Assembly (NCBI GenBank): GCA_025454815.1
Contig: JALONR010000026.1
Span: forward strand, 1 to 44,129
Reading direction: 5' to 3'
Length of the DNA: 44,129 nucleotides
DNA from: Bacteroidales bacterium
GTDB lineage: Bacteria > Bacteroidota > Bacteroidia > Bacteroidales > VadinHA17
Within the stretch, counting starts at the first letter, position 1. Each line of letters begins with the position of its first letter. The position numbers and the translations under genes are program-made. The notes beneath the pieces are model-generated. The model was given only the letters and a program-made list of their open reading frames with translations. It had not been told where the DNA came from and did no database searches. Shown piece by piece: positions 8,714-19,700 of the stretch.

Positions 8714-9601
8714 ATGGCTATGCATGATAATATACTCAGGGAGATCACCCCTCTTACCCAGTCTGACTGCTTCACCTATTTCTACAGGGCGAAGTCGGAG
8801 TTCGATTTTCCCCTTCATTACCATGACGAAATTGAACTCAACTTCATCAGGAATGCGAAGGGTGCAAAAAGAATCATAGGAGATCATGTTGAGGAGATTG
8901 GCGACCTGGAACTGGCCCTTATAGGGCCGGGATTACCTCACGGATGGTTCGGTAGCGGATTTGCACCCAACCAGGTTGAGGAGGTGACTATCCAGTTCCA
9001 TAAGGATTTTTTCGATGAGAAGTTTCTTCAGAAAAACCAGCTGAACTTCATCAGGGAGATGCTGCGGAGATCACTGCGTGGAATACTCTTCGCCCCGGAA
9101 ACCATCAAACGGCTTGAAGCGCGGATTGTCAGCCTTGGGAAAAAGCAGGGATTTGACTCTGTGCTGGAACTGATGAGCATACTGCATGACCTCTCGATCT
9201 CACGCGATTACAAAATACTGTCTGATTCCGGATTCAGTGATGATGAAGTTTTTTCGTACAACAGCAGGAGGATTGAGAAGGTGATGGAGTTCATTCACAG
9301 CTCTTTTGACAAGCAGATCACCCTGGGAGAGGCAGCCAGGATAGCCAGTATGACTGAATCAGCCTTCAGCCGGTTCTTCAAGCTCCGCACAGGGATGACT
9401 TTCATCGACTCCGTGAACGAGGTCAGGCTGGGGCATGCCTCAAGAATGCTGATTTCAACCACAAAAACGATAGCTGAAATAGCCTATTCCTGTGGCTTCA
9501 ACAACATCTCCAATTTCAACCGCACCTTCAGGAAGAGAAAAGGATGCACTCCCAGGGAACTCCGCGAGAGCTATGACCAGGGGATGAGAGTATTCATCTG
9601 A
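8714..9601 (+). CDS. AraC-family transcriptional regulator with cupin sensor domain
   Basis: The protein has 295 residues and no membrane segment. The N-terminal half (about 1-150) has a cupin-like pocket with FPLHYHDEIELNFI and LIGPGLPHGW, as in AraC proteins that bind sugars. The C-terminal 100 residues hold two helix-turn-helix units: AARIASMTESAFSRFFKLRTG, and the highly conserved IAEIAYSCGFNNISNFNRTF. It is transcribed alone between the two minus-strand enzyme operons, divergent from GH5 and converging on GH2 with 22 bases between stops. It is a good candidate for the local activator responding to mannose- or glucose-containing oligosaccharides; no hybrid two-component or anti-sigma system is present in the window. 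The inducer is not readable from sequence. Confidence 0.93.
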   Translation: MAMHDNILREITPLTQSDCFTYFYRAKSEFDFPLHYHDEIELNFIRNAKGAKRIIGDHVEEIGDLELALIGPGLPHGWFGSGFAPNQVEEVTIQFHKDFFDEKFLQKNQLNFIREMLRRSLRGILFAPETIKRLEARIVSLGKKQGFDSVLELMSILHDLSISRDYKILSDSGFSDDEVFSYNSRRIEKVMEFIHSSFDKQITLGEAARIASMTESAFSRFFKLRTGMTFIDSVNEVRLGHASRMLISTTKTIAEIAYSCGFNNISNFNRTFRKRKGCTPRELRESYDQGMRVFI

Positions 9602-9623
9602 CCCCGGATCCAAATCCTGAAAA

Positions 9624-12053
9624 TCACCTCACTCCTATGAATACCGTAGCGTCCGGTAATCCTTCCGAGGAGGCTGTGACCCTTATTTCTCCCTTTGTCT
9701 TTCCCGCTTTTATCACCGCCAGGCACTTGCCGTTATAGGCCTTCCGGTAGTCAGCCTTAAATGGCTCCAGGCTTGTCTGACTCCCGTTGTCAACACCGGC
9801 GATGGCCCCGGGACCTTCGACAGAGAAGGTAACCATGTTGTCAGCGTGAGGAACCATGTTGCCATTATTGTCAACAACAGTGACGGAAATGAATGAGAGA
9901 TCCGTTCCGTCGTCTTTCAGTTCAGTCCGGTCCGGCGAGAGTGTAAGTGAGGCTGCATCACCGGCAGTGTGTACTTCGGTTCTCATTATTTCAGTACCGT
10001 CTCTGTAACCCACACCAAGAAGTGAGCCTTCTTCAAAGGGAACCTCCCAGACAAGGTTGAAGTCGTCTTTTCCCTTTCGCTGACGGCCCAGTGATATGCC
10101 GTTCAGGAAGAGCTCCACCTCATCACAATTTGTGAATGCCCATACATCGACTGTCTGTCCGGGATTCCAGTTCCAGTGGGGGAAGATATGAAGCACATCC
10201 TTATCAGTCCACTCACTCCGGTAAAACCAGTAGACGTCTTTCGGGAATCCCGCCAGGTCAATTATTCCGAAATATGAGCTCCGTGCCGGCCACCAGTAAG
10301 GAGTAGGCTCGCCCAGGTAATCGAAACCGGTCCATATATACATTCCTGTCAGGAAGGGATTGTCGCGTATCAGTCTCCAGCTGTCACGGTGTGTAGTGCC
10401 CCAGGGGGCCGAGCAGTTGTCGTACGCCGAGCATGTCAGGTCGGGGTTGCCGTCTTTGAAGGGTTGACCCCACCGTACCGGCCAGCGCCGTATAACCTCT
10501 GAAGGCATGTCATAGTTGCCCCGGGTGGCCAGCGCCGAAGTTGTCTCTGTCCCTATAAACCGTCCCTCCGGGAAAGTCTCCGGGAACCGGGTCCAGAGGG
10601 TATCACGGTAATTGAACCCTATAAGGTCAAGGGCGCCGGAGGCGATGACAGGGTTATGTGGTGCAGGGTCATTGCATGCCGCAGTAACGGGCCTGGTATC
10701 GTCAAGTGATCTCACGACAGCTGCCAGCTCCGTGGCAATGGCCTCACCGCTTCCGTCCTTCTGCCACTGTTCCATCACCTCATTGCCAATGCTCCAGATA
10801 AAGACCGAGGGATGGTTTCGGTCACGAACCACCATGGCTTCAATATCCCTGCGGTGCCATTCATCGAAGTCAAGATGATAATCAAATTCGGTTTTACCCG
10901 CCTTCCAGATATCGAATGCTTCATCCATAACGATGAATCCCATCCTGTCACACAGGTCAAGCAACTCCGGAGCGGGAGGGTTGTGGGAGGTGCGTATCCC
11001 GTTGCAACCCATTTCCTTAAGAATTTCAAGTTGTCTTTCCATGGCCCGGATATTGACTGCAGCTCCGAGGCAGCCAAGGTCATGGTGGTTGCAAACACCG
11101 CGGATGGTGACGGGTTTACCGTTAAGGATAAATCCCTTTTCACGGTCAAATTCAAACGACCTTATGCCGGTCAACGTCACATATCTGTCTGCCAGCAGTT
11201 GTCCCGAACGGATCCTGGTGACCACCCTGTAGAGGTGAGGGCTCTCAACCGACCAGAGGCGGGGATTGCTGACAGCCAGTTCCTGCGTCACAGTGGTACC
11301 TGTTGCCGGTACCTCAACCTGGTCAGTATCAGCATGGGCCACGCGCCTGTTATCAGCATCGTAGACAGTGGTTTCAAGACGGACACTGGCATTTGAGCCG
11401 GTGCTGTTTTTCACCTGTGTGGTGACCCTTAGCAGGGCGGTCTCAGTACTGACCACCGGGGTGGTTACAAATGTTCCCCACTGGTCAACGGCAATCCTAT
11501 CGGTGGTGGTAAGCCACACATTCCGGTATATGCCTGATCCGGAGTACCATCGTGAGTTTGGCTGCGCGGAATTGTCCACCTTTACTGCGATAATGTTGTC
11601 CTCTTCTCCGTACTTCAGCCACGGAGTCAGTTCATACCTGAAGGAGCTGTATCCGTAAGGCCACCTGCCAAGGTAGTTGCCATTTATCCACACCTCGCTG
11701 TTGCGGTAAACGCCGTCAAAGGAGATATATGTCAGCCGCTCCCTGTCAGCTGTACTGACCCTGAAGCTCTTGCGATACCATCCGGTGCCGCCGGGCAATG
11801 CTCCGCCGCCGGGAGTGGCCGGATTATTTTCGCTGAATTCACCCTCAATACTCCAGTCGTGCGGCAGGTCAAGTTCACGCCATCCGCTGTCATCAAAACC
11901 GGGTTGTGCCGCTTCCTCACCCGCAGCCAGGGCAAAACGCCATCCCTCATTGAAGCTGACATGAGAGCGTGGCTCAGACTGTGAGCAGCCATTGAGCAAA
12001 ATGACCAGTGCGACCACTGTAAGCAGTCCGGCAAATACTTTTTTCCCCTCCAT
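9624..12053 (-). CDS. GH2 glycosidase (beta-galactosidase-like), lipoprotein
   Basis: This 809-residue lipoprotein has a signal ending in LLNGC (Cys23). Domain order is the usual GH2 one: jelly-roll sugar-binding domain (about 30-190, with NSRWYSGSGIYRNVWL), an immunoglobulin-like domain, a TIM barrel (about 300-600), then C-terminal Ig-like and invasin/Big-type domains. The acid/base is Glu425 in WSIGNEVMEQW and the nucleophile Glu503 in FIGTETTSAL. The sequence style matches bacteroidal GH2 beta-galactosidases more than beta-mannosidases, but the exo-sugar (beta-galactose, beta-mannose or other) cannot be settled by eye. It is the last gene of the SusC operon, 15 bases after the esterase, and would trim oligosaccharides in the periplasm. 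Confidence 0.85.
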   Translation of the reverse strand: MEGKKVFAGLLTVVALVILLNGCSQSEPRSHVSFNEGWRFALAAGEEAAQPGFDDSGWRELDLPHDWSIEGEFSENNPATPGGGALPGGTGWYRKSFRVSTADRERLTYISFDGVYRNSEVWINGNYLGRWPYGYSSFRYELTPWLKYGEEDNIIAVKVDNSAQPNSRWYSGSGIYRNVWLTTTDRIAVDQWGTFVTTPVVSTETALLRVTTQVKNSTGSNASVRLETTVYDADNRRVAHADTDQVEVPATGTTVTQELAVSNPRLWSVESPHLYRVVTRIRSGQLLADRYVTLTGIRSFEFDREKGFILNGKPVTIRGVCNHHDLGCLGAAVNIRAMERQLEILKEMGCNGIRTSHNPPAPELLDLCDRMGFIVMDEAFDIWKAGKTEFDYHLDFDEWHRRDIEAMVVRDRNHPSVFIWSIGNEVMEQWQKDGSGEAIATELAAVVRSLDDTRPVTAACNDPAPHNPVIASGALDLIGFNYRDTLWTRFPETFPEGRFIGTETTSALATRGNYDMPSEVIRRWPVRWGQPFKDGNPDLTCSAYDNCSAPWGTTHRDSWRLIRDNPFLTGMYIWTGFDYLGEPTPYWWPARSSYFGIIDLAGFPKDVYWFYRSEWTDKDVLHIFPHWNWNPGQTVDVWAFTNCDEVELFLNGISLGRQRKGKDDFNLVWEVPFEEGSLLGVGYRDGTEIMRTEVHTAGDAASLTLSPDRTELKDDGTDLSFISVTVVDNNGNMVPHADNMVTFSVEGPGAIAGVDNGSQTSLEPFKADYRKAYNGKCLAVIKAGKTKGEIRVTASSEGLPDATVFIGVR

Positions 12054-12068
12054 TTAAAATATGTTAAG

Positions 12069-13802
12069 TTATTTCAATCCAAGATGTTCCCTGATCCATC
12101 CCATCTTTGCATGCCAGAAGTGTTCCGGGAGGCCGTGGCCTGCCCGGGGATATGCTATATACTTCTTTTCAGATGTCACAAGGTTATATGCCGCGAAATT
12201 GATATGCGGCGGACAGACATCATCCAAAAGGCCCACACCCATTATCAGGGGTGCCTTTATCATTGGCGCCAGGTTCTTGATATCAAAGTAGCTGAGAGTA
12301 TAGTAAGCGTGTTCCCATGTCAGTGCCTTCCTGTTCTCAACGAGGTCAATGAATTCATTGGCAGGCCAGGCGGCTACCCTGAAATAGTCTCTGAAATCGG
12401 ATAGGAACGGTACCTGTGGTGCGCATACTGCTATCCTGTCAGATGCCAGTGCCGCGGTGGCGAAGGTAAGTGCGCCCCCCTGGCTGGATCCCTCCACCGC
12501 GATGCGGGAAGCATCCACCTCGGGCCTGGAACTGAGGAAATCAATACCTCTTACACAGTCCATATATGCTCCCCTGTAAATATATTTCTCCTTATCCGCC
12601 AGGTTTGTAAGGATATAGCCCGGGAAGCCCGGGTTTATGTCGTCCTTGCTGTTGCCGTGTCCCCTGATATTAAGGCCGAAGCCGATCACATCATCACCAT
12701 AGTTGATATAGGAGGGTAATTCAACGGAGCTGTATCCCGGCACCTGCATTATTGCAGGATAGCGGCCGGGCTTTGCAGGAACCTGGTACCACCCCCTGAT
12801 AAGGGCATTGCCAAGAGACCTCATTTCCACAAGGTACACATTATGCGTTTCGGTACAGAGGCTGTCAATCCTTATAAGCTTATATTGTGGATCAACGGTG
12901 GCAAGCTCTGCCTTTGCCCGTTGCCAGAACTCCATGAAATCAGGTTGCGGGTCAGCAGGTGACGCAATTTTTTCCGGCTCATACCCGAAATTGAATGTAT
13001 GCTTCTTGTTACCCATCTTGCTTTCTAACGAAAGGGCAGCCCTGTAAAAACCCGGCCTGAGGCCGGTGACCCTGAAAGTGAATGTGGCCGTGCTGTTCTT
13101 CTTTACCGCCACCTCCCGGTACCCCTGGTGAAACTCTTCACCGAAGTCTGTTACAATCTTAATGGAAAGAGCTCCACGGTATTTCTTCCTGAACTCACTC
13201 CTGATGGTAACGGGAATCTCCGCCCCGGGTGATCCTGTCAGGATCATGTCTTCTTCATCAAAGGCCGTACCCAATGTAAGAAGATCCGGATTGCCACGGT
13301 TTGTAAGTTCCACCGGACCGCCCCATAGGCCTCCGTCACCACCGGCATCATAAACGCGTACAGCGATGGTATTCTTCCCGCCCCAGCGTATGTATTCCGG
13401 AGGTATAAGATATGAGCGGGGGACATTGTAAGCGCCAATGTAACCGGGGGGCATCTTGCCCGTTCTGCCAACCAGGTGACCGTTGAACCAGGTCTCATCA
13501 GCATCATCAATCTTTCCCAGGTTGAGCATCAGCCCTCCGTACTTAATGGCATTCCTTTTCATTGATGCCGGCACAACAACCTTAACCCTGTACCAGGCAT
13601 AGCCGTCATATCCTTCAAAGCCCTGCTTTTCCCACCCGGTCAATGGTGAAATATCGTTCCACCAGTACTCGTTCAGGGCAGAGTCAATATATTCCTGTTT
13701 GTCCCCTGGCAGAAACTTCCACTCAGCGGGAACAATACTCTGTGCCACTACTGTCCCCGACAGGGCAAGCAATATTGACAAAGCGGTAAATAGTCTTTTC
13801 AT
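12069..13802 (-). CDS. Secreted CE7-type acetyl esterase with N-terminal GH2-like jelly-roll domain
   Basis: The ATG at 13802 starts a clear signal peptide (MKRLFTALSILLALSGTVVAQ); the longer frame from 13865 hides it and overlaps GH31. The 577-residue protein has an N-terminal beta-sandwich (about 60-165) with WYRVKVVVP, TWFNGHLVG and GGLWGGP, as in GH2 and sialate esterase sugar-binding domains. A linker domain follows, then an alpha/beta-hydrolase of the acetylxylan esterase/cephalosporin-C deacetylase type. The nucleophile is Ser440 in GSSQGG, the acid Asp is in GLLDDVCPP and the His in AGHGLP. It probably removes acetyl groups from hemicellulose oligosaccharides so that glycosidases can act. 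There is no lipobox, so it is likely periplasmic. Acetylated mannan, glucomannan or xylan are all possible substrates. Confidence 0.86.
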   Translation of the reverse strand: MKRLFTALSILLALSGTVVAQSIVPAEWKFLPGDKQEYIDSALNEYWWNDISPLTGWEKQGFEGYDGYAWYRVKVVVPASMKRNAIKYGGLMLNLGKIDDADETWFNGHLVGRTGKMPPGYIGAYNVPRSYLIPPEYIRWGGKNTIAVRVYDAGGDGGLWGGPVELTNRGNPDLLTLGTAFDEEDMILTGSPGAEIPVTIRSEFRKKYRGALSIKIVTDFGEEFHQGYREVAVKKNSTATFTFRVTGLRPGFYRAALSLESKMGNKKHTFNFGYEPEKIASPADPQPDFMEFWQRAKAELATVDPQYKLIRIDSLCTETHNVYLVEMRSLGNALIRGWYQVPAKPGRYPAIMQVPGYSSVELPSYINYGDDVIGFGLNIRGHGNSKDDINPGFPGYILTNLADKEKYIYRGAYMDCVRGIDFLSSRPEVDASRIAVEGSSQGGALTFATAALASDRIAVCAPQVPFLSDFRDYFRVAAWPANEFIDLVENRKALTWEHAYYTLSYFDIKNLAPMIKAPLIMGVGLLDDVCPPHINFAAYNLVTSEKKYIAYPRAGHGLPEHFWHAKMGWIREHLGLK

Positions 13803-13854
13803 TTGAAGCAAATTAGATAGTCCTGTCAGATAAGGCTTTTGTCCGTCAGAATCA

Positions 13855-16710
13855 TTAAATCTCAAGTTTTATCTCCTCTCCGGTATAGGTAACTGTCAGG
13901 TCCGGGGTTCTTCCGAAATCCAGGGCCACAGGTTTATCCTCTGAAACCACAATAATATTAATGGTTCGCTCACGAAGCATCCCCTGGAACTCTCCATCAC
14001 GGGCCCCGATGGTCAGGGTCCGGTCAGCTTCGTTCCAGGTGAAGGGAATGAGAGTCCGGGCTCCATCCTCATAATTCATGTTGTCTCCTTCATCCTCATA
14101 TAATTCAAAGCTGCCGTCGGCGCCTGTATATATCCACAGGGTCAGCGGGTCAGCCGTTTTCTCATTCGCATACTGCAGTTCCGGCCCGGTGGGTATCACC
14201 GACCCCTCCCTGGCAAACAGTGGCATCCATTCATAGGGAGCATCTGCCTCGGCAACAATACCTCCAGCAAAATGCTTTCCGGTCCGCATGTCATACCACC
14301 CGTACTTGGCCGGCAGGTATATCTTTCTCGAGCGGGCTTTGTATTCAGTCACCGGGTTAACCATCAGAAAAGGTCCGAACATATACTGGTCAGTAATGTC
14401 AAATACCGCGGTATCAAGGCTGAAGTCCATGGTCAATCCCCTCATTATGGTGTAATCATTCAGCCAGGCATGGCCTGCAAGCGAGTATATATAAGGCATC
14501 AGCCTGTATCTCAGGTTATTGTACGCAACCATTGATTTAAAGGCAGGATGTGATTCGGGAGCGGTGTTGTACATCTCCCTGTAGGGGAATTCTCCATGTG
14601 ATCTGAACAGGGGGACGAAAGCGCCATACTGGTGCCAGCGGGTCATCAGTTCACGCCACTCTTCCAGGTCAGCCGGGGAGGGATTATGAAAACGGCTTTC
14701 CACCGAGAAGCCCCCGATGTCCATTGTCCACCAGGGTATCCCTGACATTGAAAAGTTGAGTCCGCACGGGATCTGTGCTGCCATGTCATGCCACCTGGCG
14801 GCAATATCACCACTCCAGTTGGCTGCAGAGTAGCGCTGCAGACCACCGAAGGCCGAGCGGGTAAGAATAAAGATCCTGTTGTCAGGGTCGGTGGCACGCT
14901 GACCCTCCCAAACTCCCTGTGCCTGGACCAGCGAGTAAGCGTTGAAGAACCTGTCTGCTGATCCGATGGCCGTCGGGCTCATCATTGCCTTACGTTCATC
15001 CATCGGCAGGTTGGAGTATATATCAGGTTCGGTGGCGTCAAGCCACCAGGCATCAATCCCCTTGCTGTAAAGCGACTCGTTGATCTGATCCCAGAATGCT
15101 TTCCTGGCATCAGCATTGAATGCATCATAGAAAGTCGACAGATAGCCTATCCAGTCCTTGCGCTCCTTTTCAATGTTACGCATGTAAAGATACCCCTTCG
15201 CCTCCATGGTTTTAAAGTTTTCCGTTCCTGTATAGTATTTGGGCCATACGGATATCATTATCCTGGCATTGAGTTCTTCATGCAGGGTTCTGATCATTCC
15301 ATCAGGGTCAGGAAAACGTATGGAGTCAAACTGGTGATCACCCCATTTGTCAATTGGCCAGTACTGCCAGTCGAGGACGATATTGTCAAACGGGATATCT
15401 CTTTTTCTGTACTCCCTGACCACGTCAAGCAACTCCTCCTGGTTGGTGTATCTCTGCCGGCTCTGCCAGAATCCCATTGCCCACTTTGGCATCACGGGGG
15501 CTTTCCCGGTAACGGTGCGGTAACCGCTGATGACCTCGTCCATATTTTCACCGCTGATAAAATAGTAATCGATCTGATCAGCCACCTCTGACCAGAATGA
15601 GATGCGTTGCTGCTCCTCATCATCAGGCGGAGTGAGGTACCTGAGGGCAATGAATGACTCACCGCCATCCGGTATCCATTCAATTTTTACCGGATAACGC
15701 CTTCCCTGCTCAAGTTTCATCGTGAAATAGTTGGTTGAAGCGTTCCAGCACTGCCGCCACCGGTCAAAAATCAGCTTTCCGTCGATCCAGAGTTTTGCAT
15801 AACCGGCCGAACTGAACATGAACTTGTGAACGCCGGAGGTGTCTGATTCAAACTCTCCCATCCATGTTACCTTCCCGTCACCCAGGTTAAACCCTTCCGG
15901 GAACTTTGCCAGGTCAGGGATGAACTGGTAGCTTATTTCCTTTTCATTCCTGCTTGTAAAGACCTTCTTCCCGGTTTTCCTGTCCGCATAGATTGCCGTC
16001 AGACCTCCCTCGGAGCCCTGGCTGTCATAGAGCCTGAATGATGACAGTTCATTCCATTCCCGGATATCTCCATATCTGGTGCGGGAGTTGTTGTCCCACA
16101 AAATCCCGTAGTTACGGTTCGAGATAATGAATGGGACCACTGCCAGGGTATTGTACTGGAAAAGGTCAGCGTCTTTTCCCCTGAGGTTCATGAAGGAGGT
16201 CTGGTTGGCCCCCAGGCCGTAAATTGCTTCGGCAGGGTCAGAGTCGAACTGCTGTCTTACGGTATATCCCGTTTCATTCATTGCCATTACGGGCATGAAG
16301 CTGCGACCGCCACCCTCCGTTTCAGACAGGAATACCGTCCCGTCATTCCCGGTAAATTTTATCTCCCCTGTTGCCAGTGACACCTCTGCGCTCAGCGATG
16401 AGGTGCTGAGAGTTACATGCCCTTCTCCCTTCTCAATCGTGAACTCCGTGCCTGTGCTGCTCTGCGTGACAGCCATCAGGCTGGCAGTCTCCGGGAATTC
16501 ACCTGAAGGGACCGCCGAGACGCGGATTATCCGGTCATTGATCACCTTGAGCCGGACAGCCTGGCCGGGATATTGCGACTTGCCGTTCAGCCTGACAGTC
16601 ATACCGTCGTCAGTCCTCTCAAAAGGAGCTTCTGAACAGGACTGCAGTACCAGTACAGCCATTCCTGCAGCCGTAAGAATCATTGCAAACAGTGCAAGTC
16701 TCTTTTTCAT
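13855..16710 (-). CDS. GH31 alpha-glycosidase (alpha-xylosidase-like) with PA14 insert, lipoprotein
   Basis: The protein has 951 residues with a lipobox (VLQSC, Cys25). An N-terminal GH31 beta-sandwich is interrupted by a PA14-like domain at about residues 235-365 (GEFESDTSGVHKFMFSS, AKLWIDGKLIFDRW, EGRYP-like turn). The barrel follows, with FWQSRQRYTNQEELLDVV and VLDWQYW. The nucleophile is Asp558 in WWLDATEPD and the acid/base Asp635 in NWSGDIAARW. PA14 inserts at this place are known in alpha-xylosidases of xyloglucan pathways (Bacteroides ovatus and Cellvibrio japonicus enzymes). That makes alpha-xylosidase the best guess; alpha-glucosidase or alpha-galactosidase activity cannot be excluded. 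It starts 9 bases after the upstream T9SS enzyme gene and belongs to the SusC operon. Confidence 0.88.
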   Translation of the reverse strand: MKKRLALFAMILTAAGMAVLVLQSCSEAPFERTDDGMTVRLNGKSQYPGQAVRLKVINDRIIRVSAVPSGEFPETASLMAVTQSSTGTEFTIEKGEGHVTLSTSSLSAEVSLATGEIKFTGNDGTVFLSETEGGGRSFMPVMAMNETGYTVRQQFDSDPAEAIYGLGANQTSFMNLRGKDADLFQYNTLAVVPFIISNRNYGILWDNNSRTRYGDIREWNELSSFRLYDSQGSEGGLTAIYADRKTGKKVFTSRNEKEISYQFIPDLAKFPEGFNLGDGKVTWMGEFESDTSGVHKFMFSSAGYAKLWIDGKLIFDRWRQCWNASTNYFTMKLEQGRRYPVKIEWIPDGGESFIALRYLTPPDDEEQQRISFWSEVADQIDYYFISGENMDEVISGYRTVTGKAPVMPKWAMGFWQSRQRYTNQEELLDVVREYRKRDIPFDNIVLDWQYWPIDKWGDHQFDSIRFPDPDGMIRTLHEELNARIMISVWPKYYTGTENFKTMEAKGYLYMRNIEKERKDWIGYLSTFYDAFNADARKAFWDQINESLYSKGIDAWWLDATEPDIYSNLPMDERKAMMSPTAIGSADRFFNAYSLVQAQGVWEGQRATDPDNRIFILTRSAFGGLQRYSAANWSGDIAARWHDMAAQIPCGLNFSMSGIPWWTMDIGGFSVESRFHNPSPADLEEWRELMTRWHQYGAFVPLFRSHGEFPYREMYNTAPESHPAFKSMVAYNNLRYRLMPYIYSLAGHAWLNDYTIMRGLTMDFSLDTAVFDITDQYMFGPFLMVNPVTEYKARSRKIYLPAKYGWYDMRTGKHFAGGIVAEADAPYEWMPLFAREGSVIPTGPELQYANEKTADPLTLWIYTGADGSFELYEDEGDNMNYEDGARTLIPFTWNEADRTLTIGARDGEFQGMLRERTINIIVVSEDKPVALDFGRTPDLTVTYTGEEIKLEI

Positions 16711-16719
16711 CTCATGTAT

Positions 16720-19700
16720 TTATTTGATGATTAATTTTCTTGTCACAACATAGTTACTCCCATAGACAGTTACCAGGTAAACGCCTGGGGGCAGTCTGGT
16801 TGAGAAGAAGACTTCCCGTGCTCCACTCTCAGGCTCATTTCTCAGGGCCACGCTGCCGCGAAGGTCGGTTACCTCAACTCGTTCGGCGTTTTCCGGCAAC
16901 TCTTTCAGGGTGAAACTGCCGGAAGAAGGGTTGGGCCAGACGACGACTGCTTCATCGGATTTCAGGTATTCAACCGATGTAACCTCGTTGTTTACTGCCA
17001 GCTGTTTTGTTCCCGGCTCAACCAGGACGTATACTGCTGATAGAGGGGGAAGAGCAATTCTGATTTCATCACCGATAACCACCGCATTTGCCTTTATGGT
17101 TTCATAGTTATCAGGCCCTCCGGCAACCAGGGTACCTCCCGTACCGTTGACAAACACCTTTCTTGAGAAGTCCTGACCTTCCGTTCCTGTCAGGGTATAG
17201 GAGTAGAACCTTTCCCCCACCCCGTAATCCTTCAGATTGAGGCGAACCACCTTGCGTACTTTGGCTGTATTCACAAGTGAGGCTCCAAGGTGGCCTGAGT
17301 TGAATGCCGTTGCGGTGACCACCACTCCGGGGGCCCCGGTAAATGCAGACTTCATCAGTACGTCTCCGGTGTGCCTGCGCATGAAGTAGAGATGATAGAA
17401 TGCCGGGTGAGGGGTATAATTAGGGACATTCGGCTCGTTGTATGAGAACATCCCGTGATCATTTCCGTTATCCCAGCCGTTGGCAAGATCCCACCGGCAT
17501 GCTGCCCCGAACCCTGACCTTATCAGCTCGCCCGTAACCAGCACGGCATGCATCCCGTTGGCATGTGAGACAGGCTGGTTGGAGCCAACGGCAAAGATAT
17601 TATATTCAGTAAGAGCTATAGGCAGCTCCGGCATGCCGGCAGAGGTGACAGTGTTTCGAACGTATGTCCTGTACCCCTCAGTGTGGCTGTATGAATCAAG
17701 TACAGTGGCAACATCTGAGTTGGAATTCCACGGGGTGTAATAGCTGTGTACGACGTAGAAATCGGCTATGTCACCCACCTGTGATGCCACCCCGGTATTC
17801 CATGAAGAGTGGGTTGAAGCGGCTTCAACCATTACCACCCCTATCCTGATATCATGGCCGGTTTCGGCCGCTGCTGCCTTCATTGAGTCAATAAAAACCC
17901 TGCAGTGCTGTCCATACAGATGTGGGGTGATAAACTCGGGCTGGCCATCCCTGTTAAGCGATCTGTCAATCCGGTAGCCGGCTTCCCAGCTGCCGAAAAC
18001 CTCGTTGCCTATCTCCCAGAATTTTGTTCTGCCGTTGTCATAACGGACCCACTCGGCAGCCATGTGGGCAGCCCGGGCAACAGGATTGTCACTGGTGCCA
18101 TACCGTGCATACCCGTAGTTTACGGTGATCATGCCGGTTACACCTGCTTTGGAGAGTATGCTGTAGAAGGAGTCAACATGCATGGTCCAGCTCTCCGCCC
18201 TCTGGCCGTACCAGGGCCAGGTTGTGTTTGACGGATCTGTGACCAGGGCTGACGGCACATCAGAAGGTTTCGTGCTCCGGTTCCAGAAAAAGACATCCGA
18301 TATGCTTCCTCCCGGCCCGCGCAGTACACCCTGGTCACGGTTGGCTATATTCTTCATCAGGGTGGGGTTATCTGACATGGTACCTGTCCAGAGGTTAGCG
18401 TTATCGCCAAAGAGATAGGGAGATACTCTTGTAACAGTGTCAGCGCAATCGACAGTGACAGCAACGGTGACCGGATCAGTAACAGCCGGCACATCTGTAA
18501 AGTCCGGGACCACGGCATTCCTGGGCTGCCAGCCGGCCATGAAGAATCCCTGGGGCCATGCACTGTAGTCAGGTTCATCACTGAGGGGATAACTTTTCAG
18601 GTCAGGCATCTCGTCACGGGTAATCACATAACTGTGGTTCATTACTTTCTGCCAGTGAGAAAGGGGGTTGACAATTCCGTCACGTATGAAATAGCCCCAC
18701 CACGGCATAAACCATGACCAGTGAGCTCTGTCTGCCACCAGGTTGTCGGGATCAGGGACCGGGCCGTTCTCGCTGAGAGTGATCAGCTTCCGGCCCTGGA
18801 ACTTATCCCTGATTGCATTGTATGTCAGGATCTGTGAACTGAAATCCCCGTTTGAGGAATAAATATCTGCTCCCAGGATGTCAACATATTCATCACCCGG
18901 ATACCAGTCAAGGTTGTCAGCTGCGGCATCAGTAGTCCATACCCATATAAGATTCTTTAGTTTATGGTAATTGACAAGCCGGTCATACATAAGTCTCCAT
19001 AAGGTCTTGCAGGGCCCGGGGCCTTTTGCACCCCACCAGAACCATCCGCCGGAGGCTTCATGTAGTGGTCTGAACAGGACCGGGATCTTCTCATTGTCGA
19101 GCTGCTTAAGGTAACCGGCAACAATATCTATATCAGCAATCATGGCCTGGTATTCGGGAGAGGTCAGGACATCAATCTTTGATACGTCAAACGTTGTGCC
19201 TGAAGTATAGAACTCCTCCGTTGTACGCAGGGGATCTCTCCAGTGCCAGCAGATGGTCACAAGTCCGTTCTGGTTGTACCAGTTCCCGGCCTCGGTGATA
19301 AGTACCGATTTATCGAACCAGCTGTAGTTGCGGGTATGGTTCATGAAGTCAAGGCCGATGAGTGCCGGGTATTTGCCTGTCTGTGATAAGAGCCAGTCGG
19401 CTTCCTCCTTCGCGTTAAGGCTCATCGCACCTGAATGGATCTTTTTCGTGAAACTGTCAAGCAGGTAGCTCCATAACCTCCTTGTCTCCAGGTGAGGCGC
19501 CGGGGTTGAGAGCCTGTAGGGTATACTGACTGTAATCTCAGGATCGGTACTGGGTTCTATCCGGAAATAATCAAGAAGGAACCACCCCCAGCTCTTGATT
19601 ATGGCGAGTGAGTTACTGCCCTCCTTAAGCCAGGCTTTGCCGAAGGCCGCTTCCCTGAAGGTCAGAGAGTATGGAAATGACATTTCGGTGCTGTTGCCGT

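Noticed and set aside
13803-13865. Longer N-terminus for the esterase
   Set aside because: It would overlap the GH31 gene and place 21 polar residues before a perfect signal peptide.
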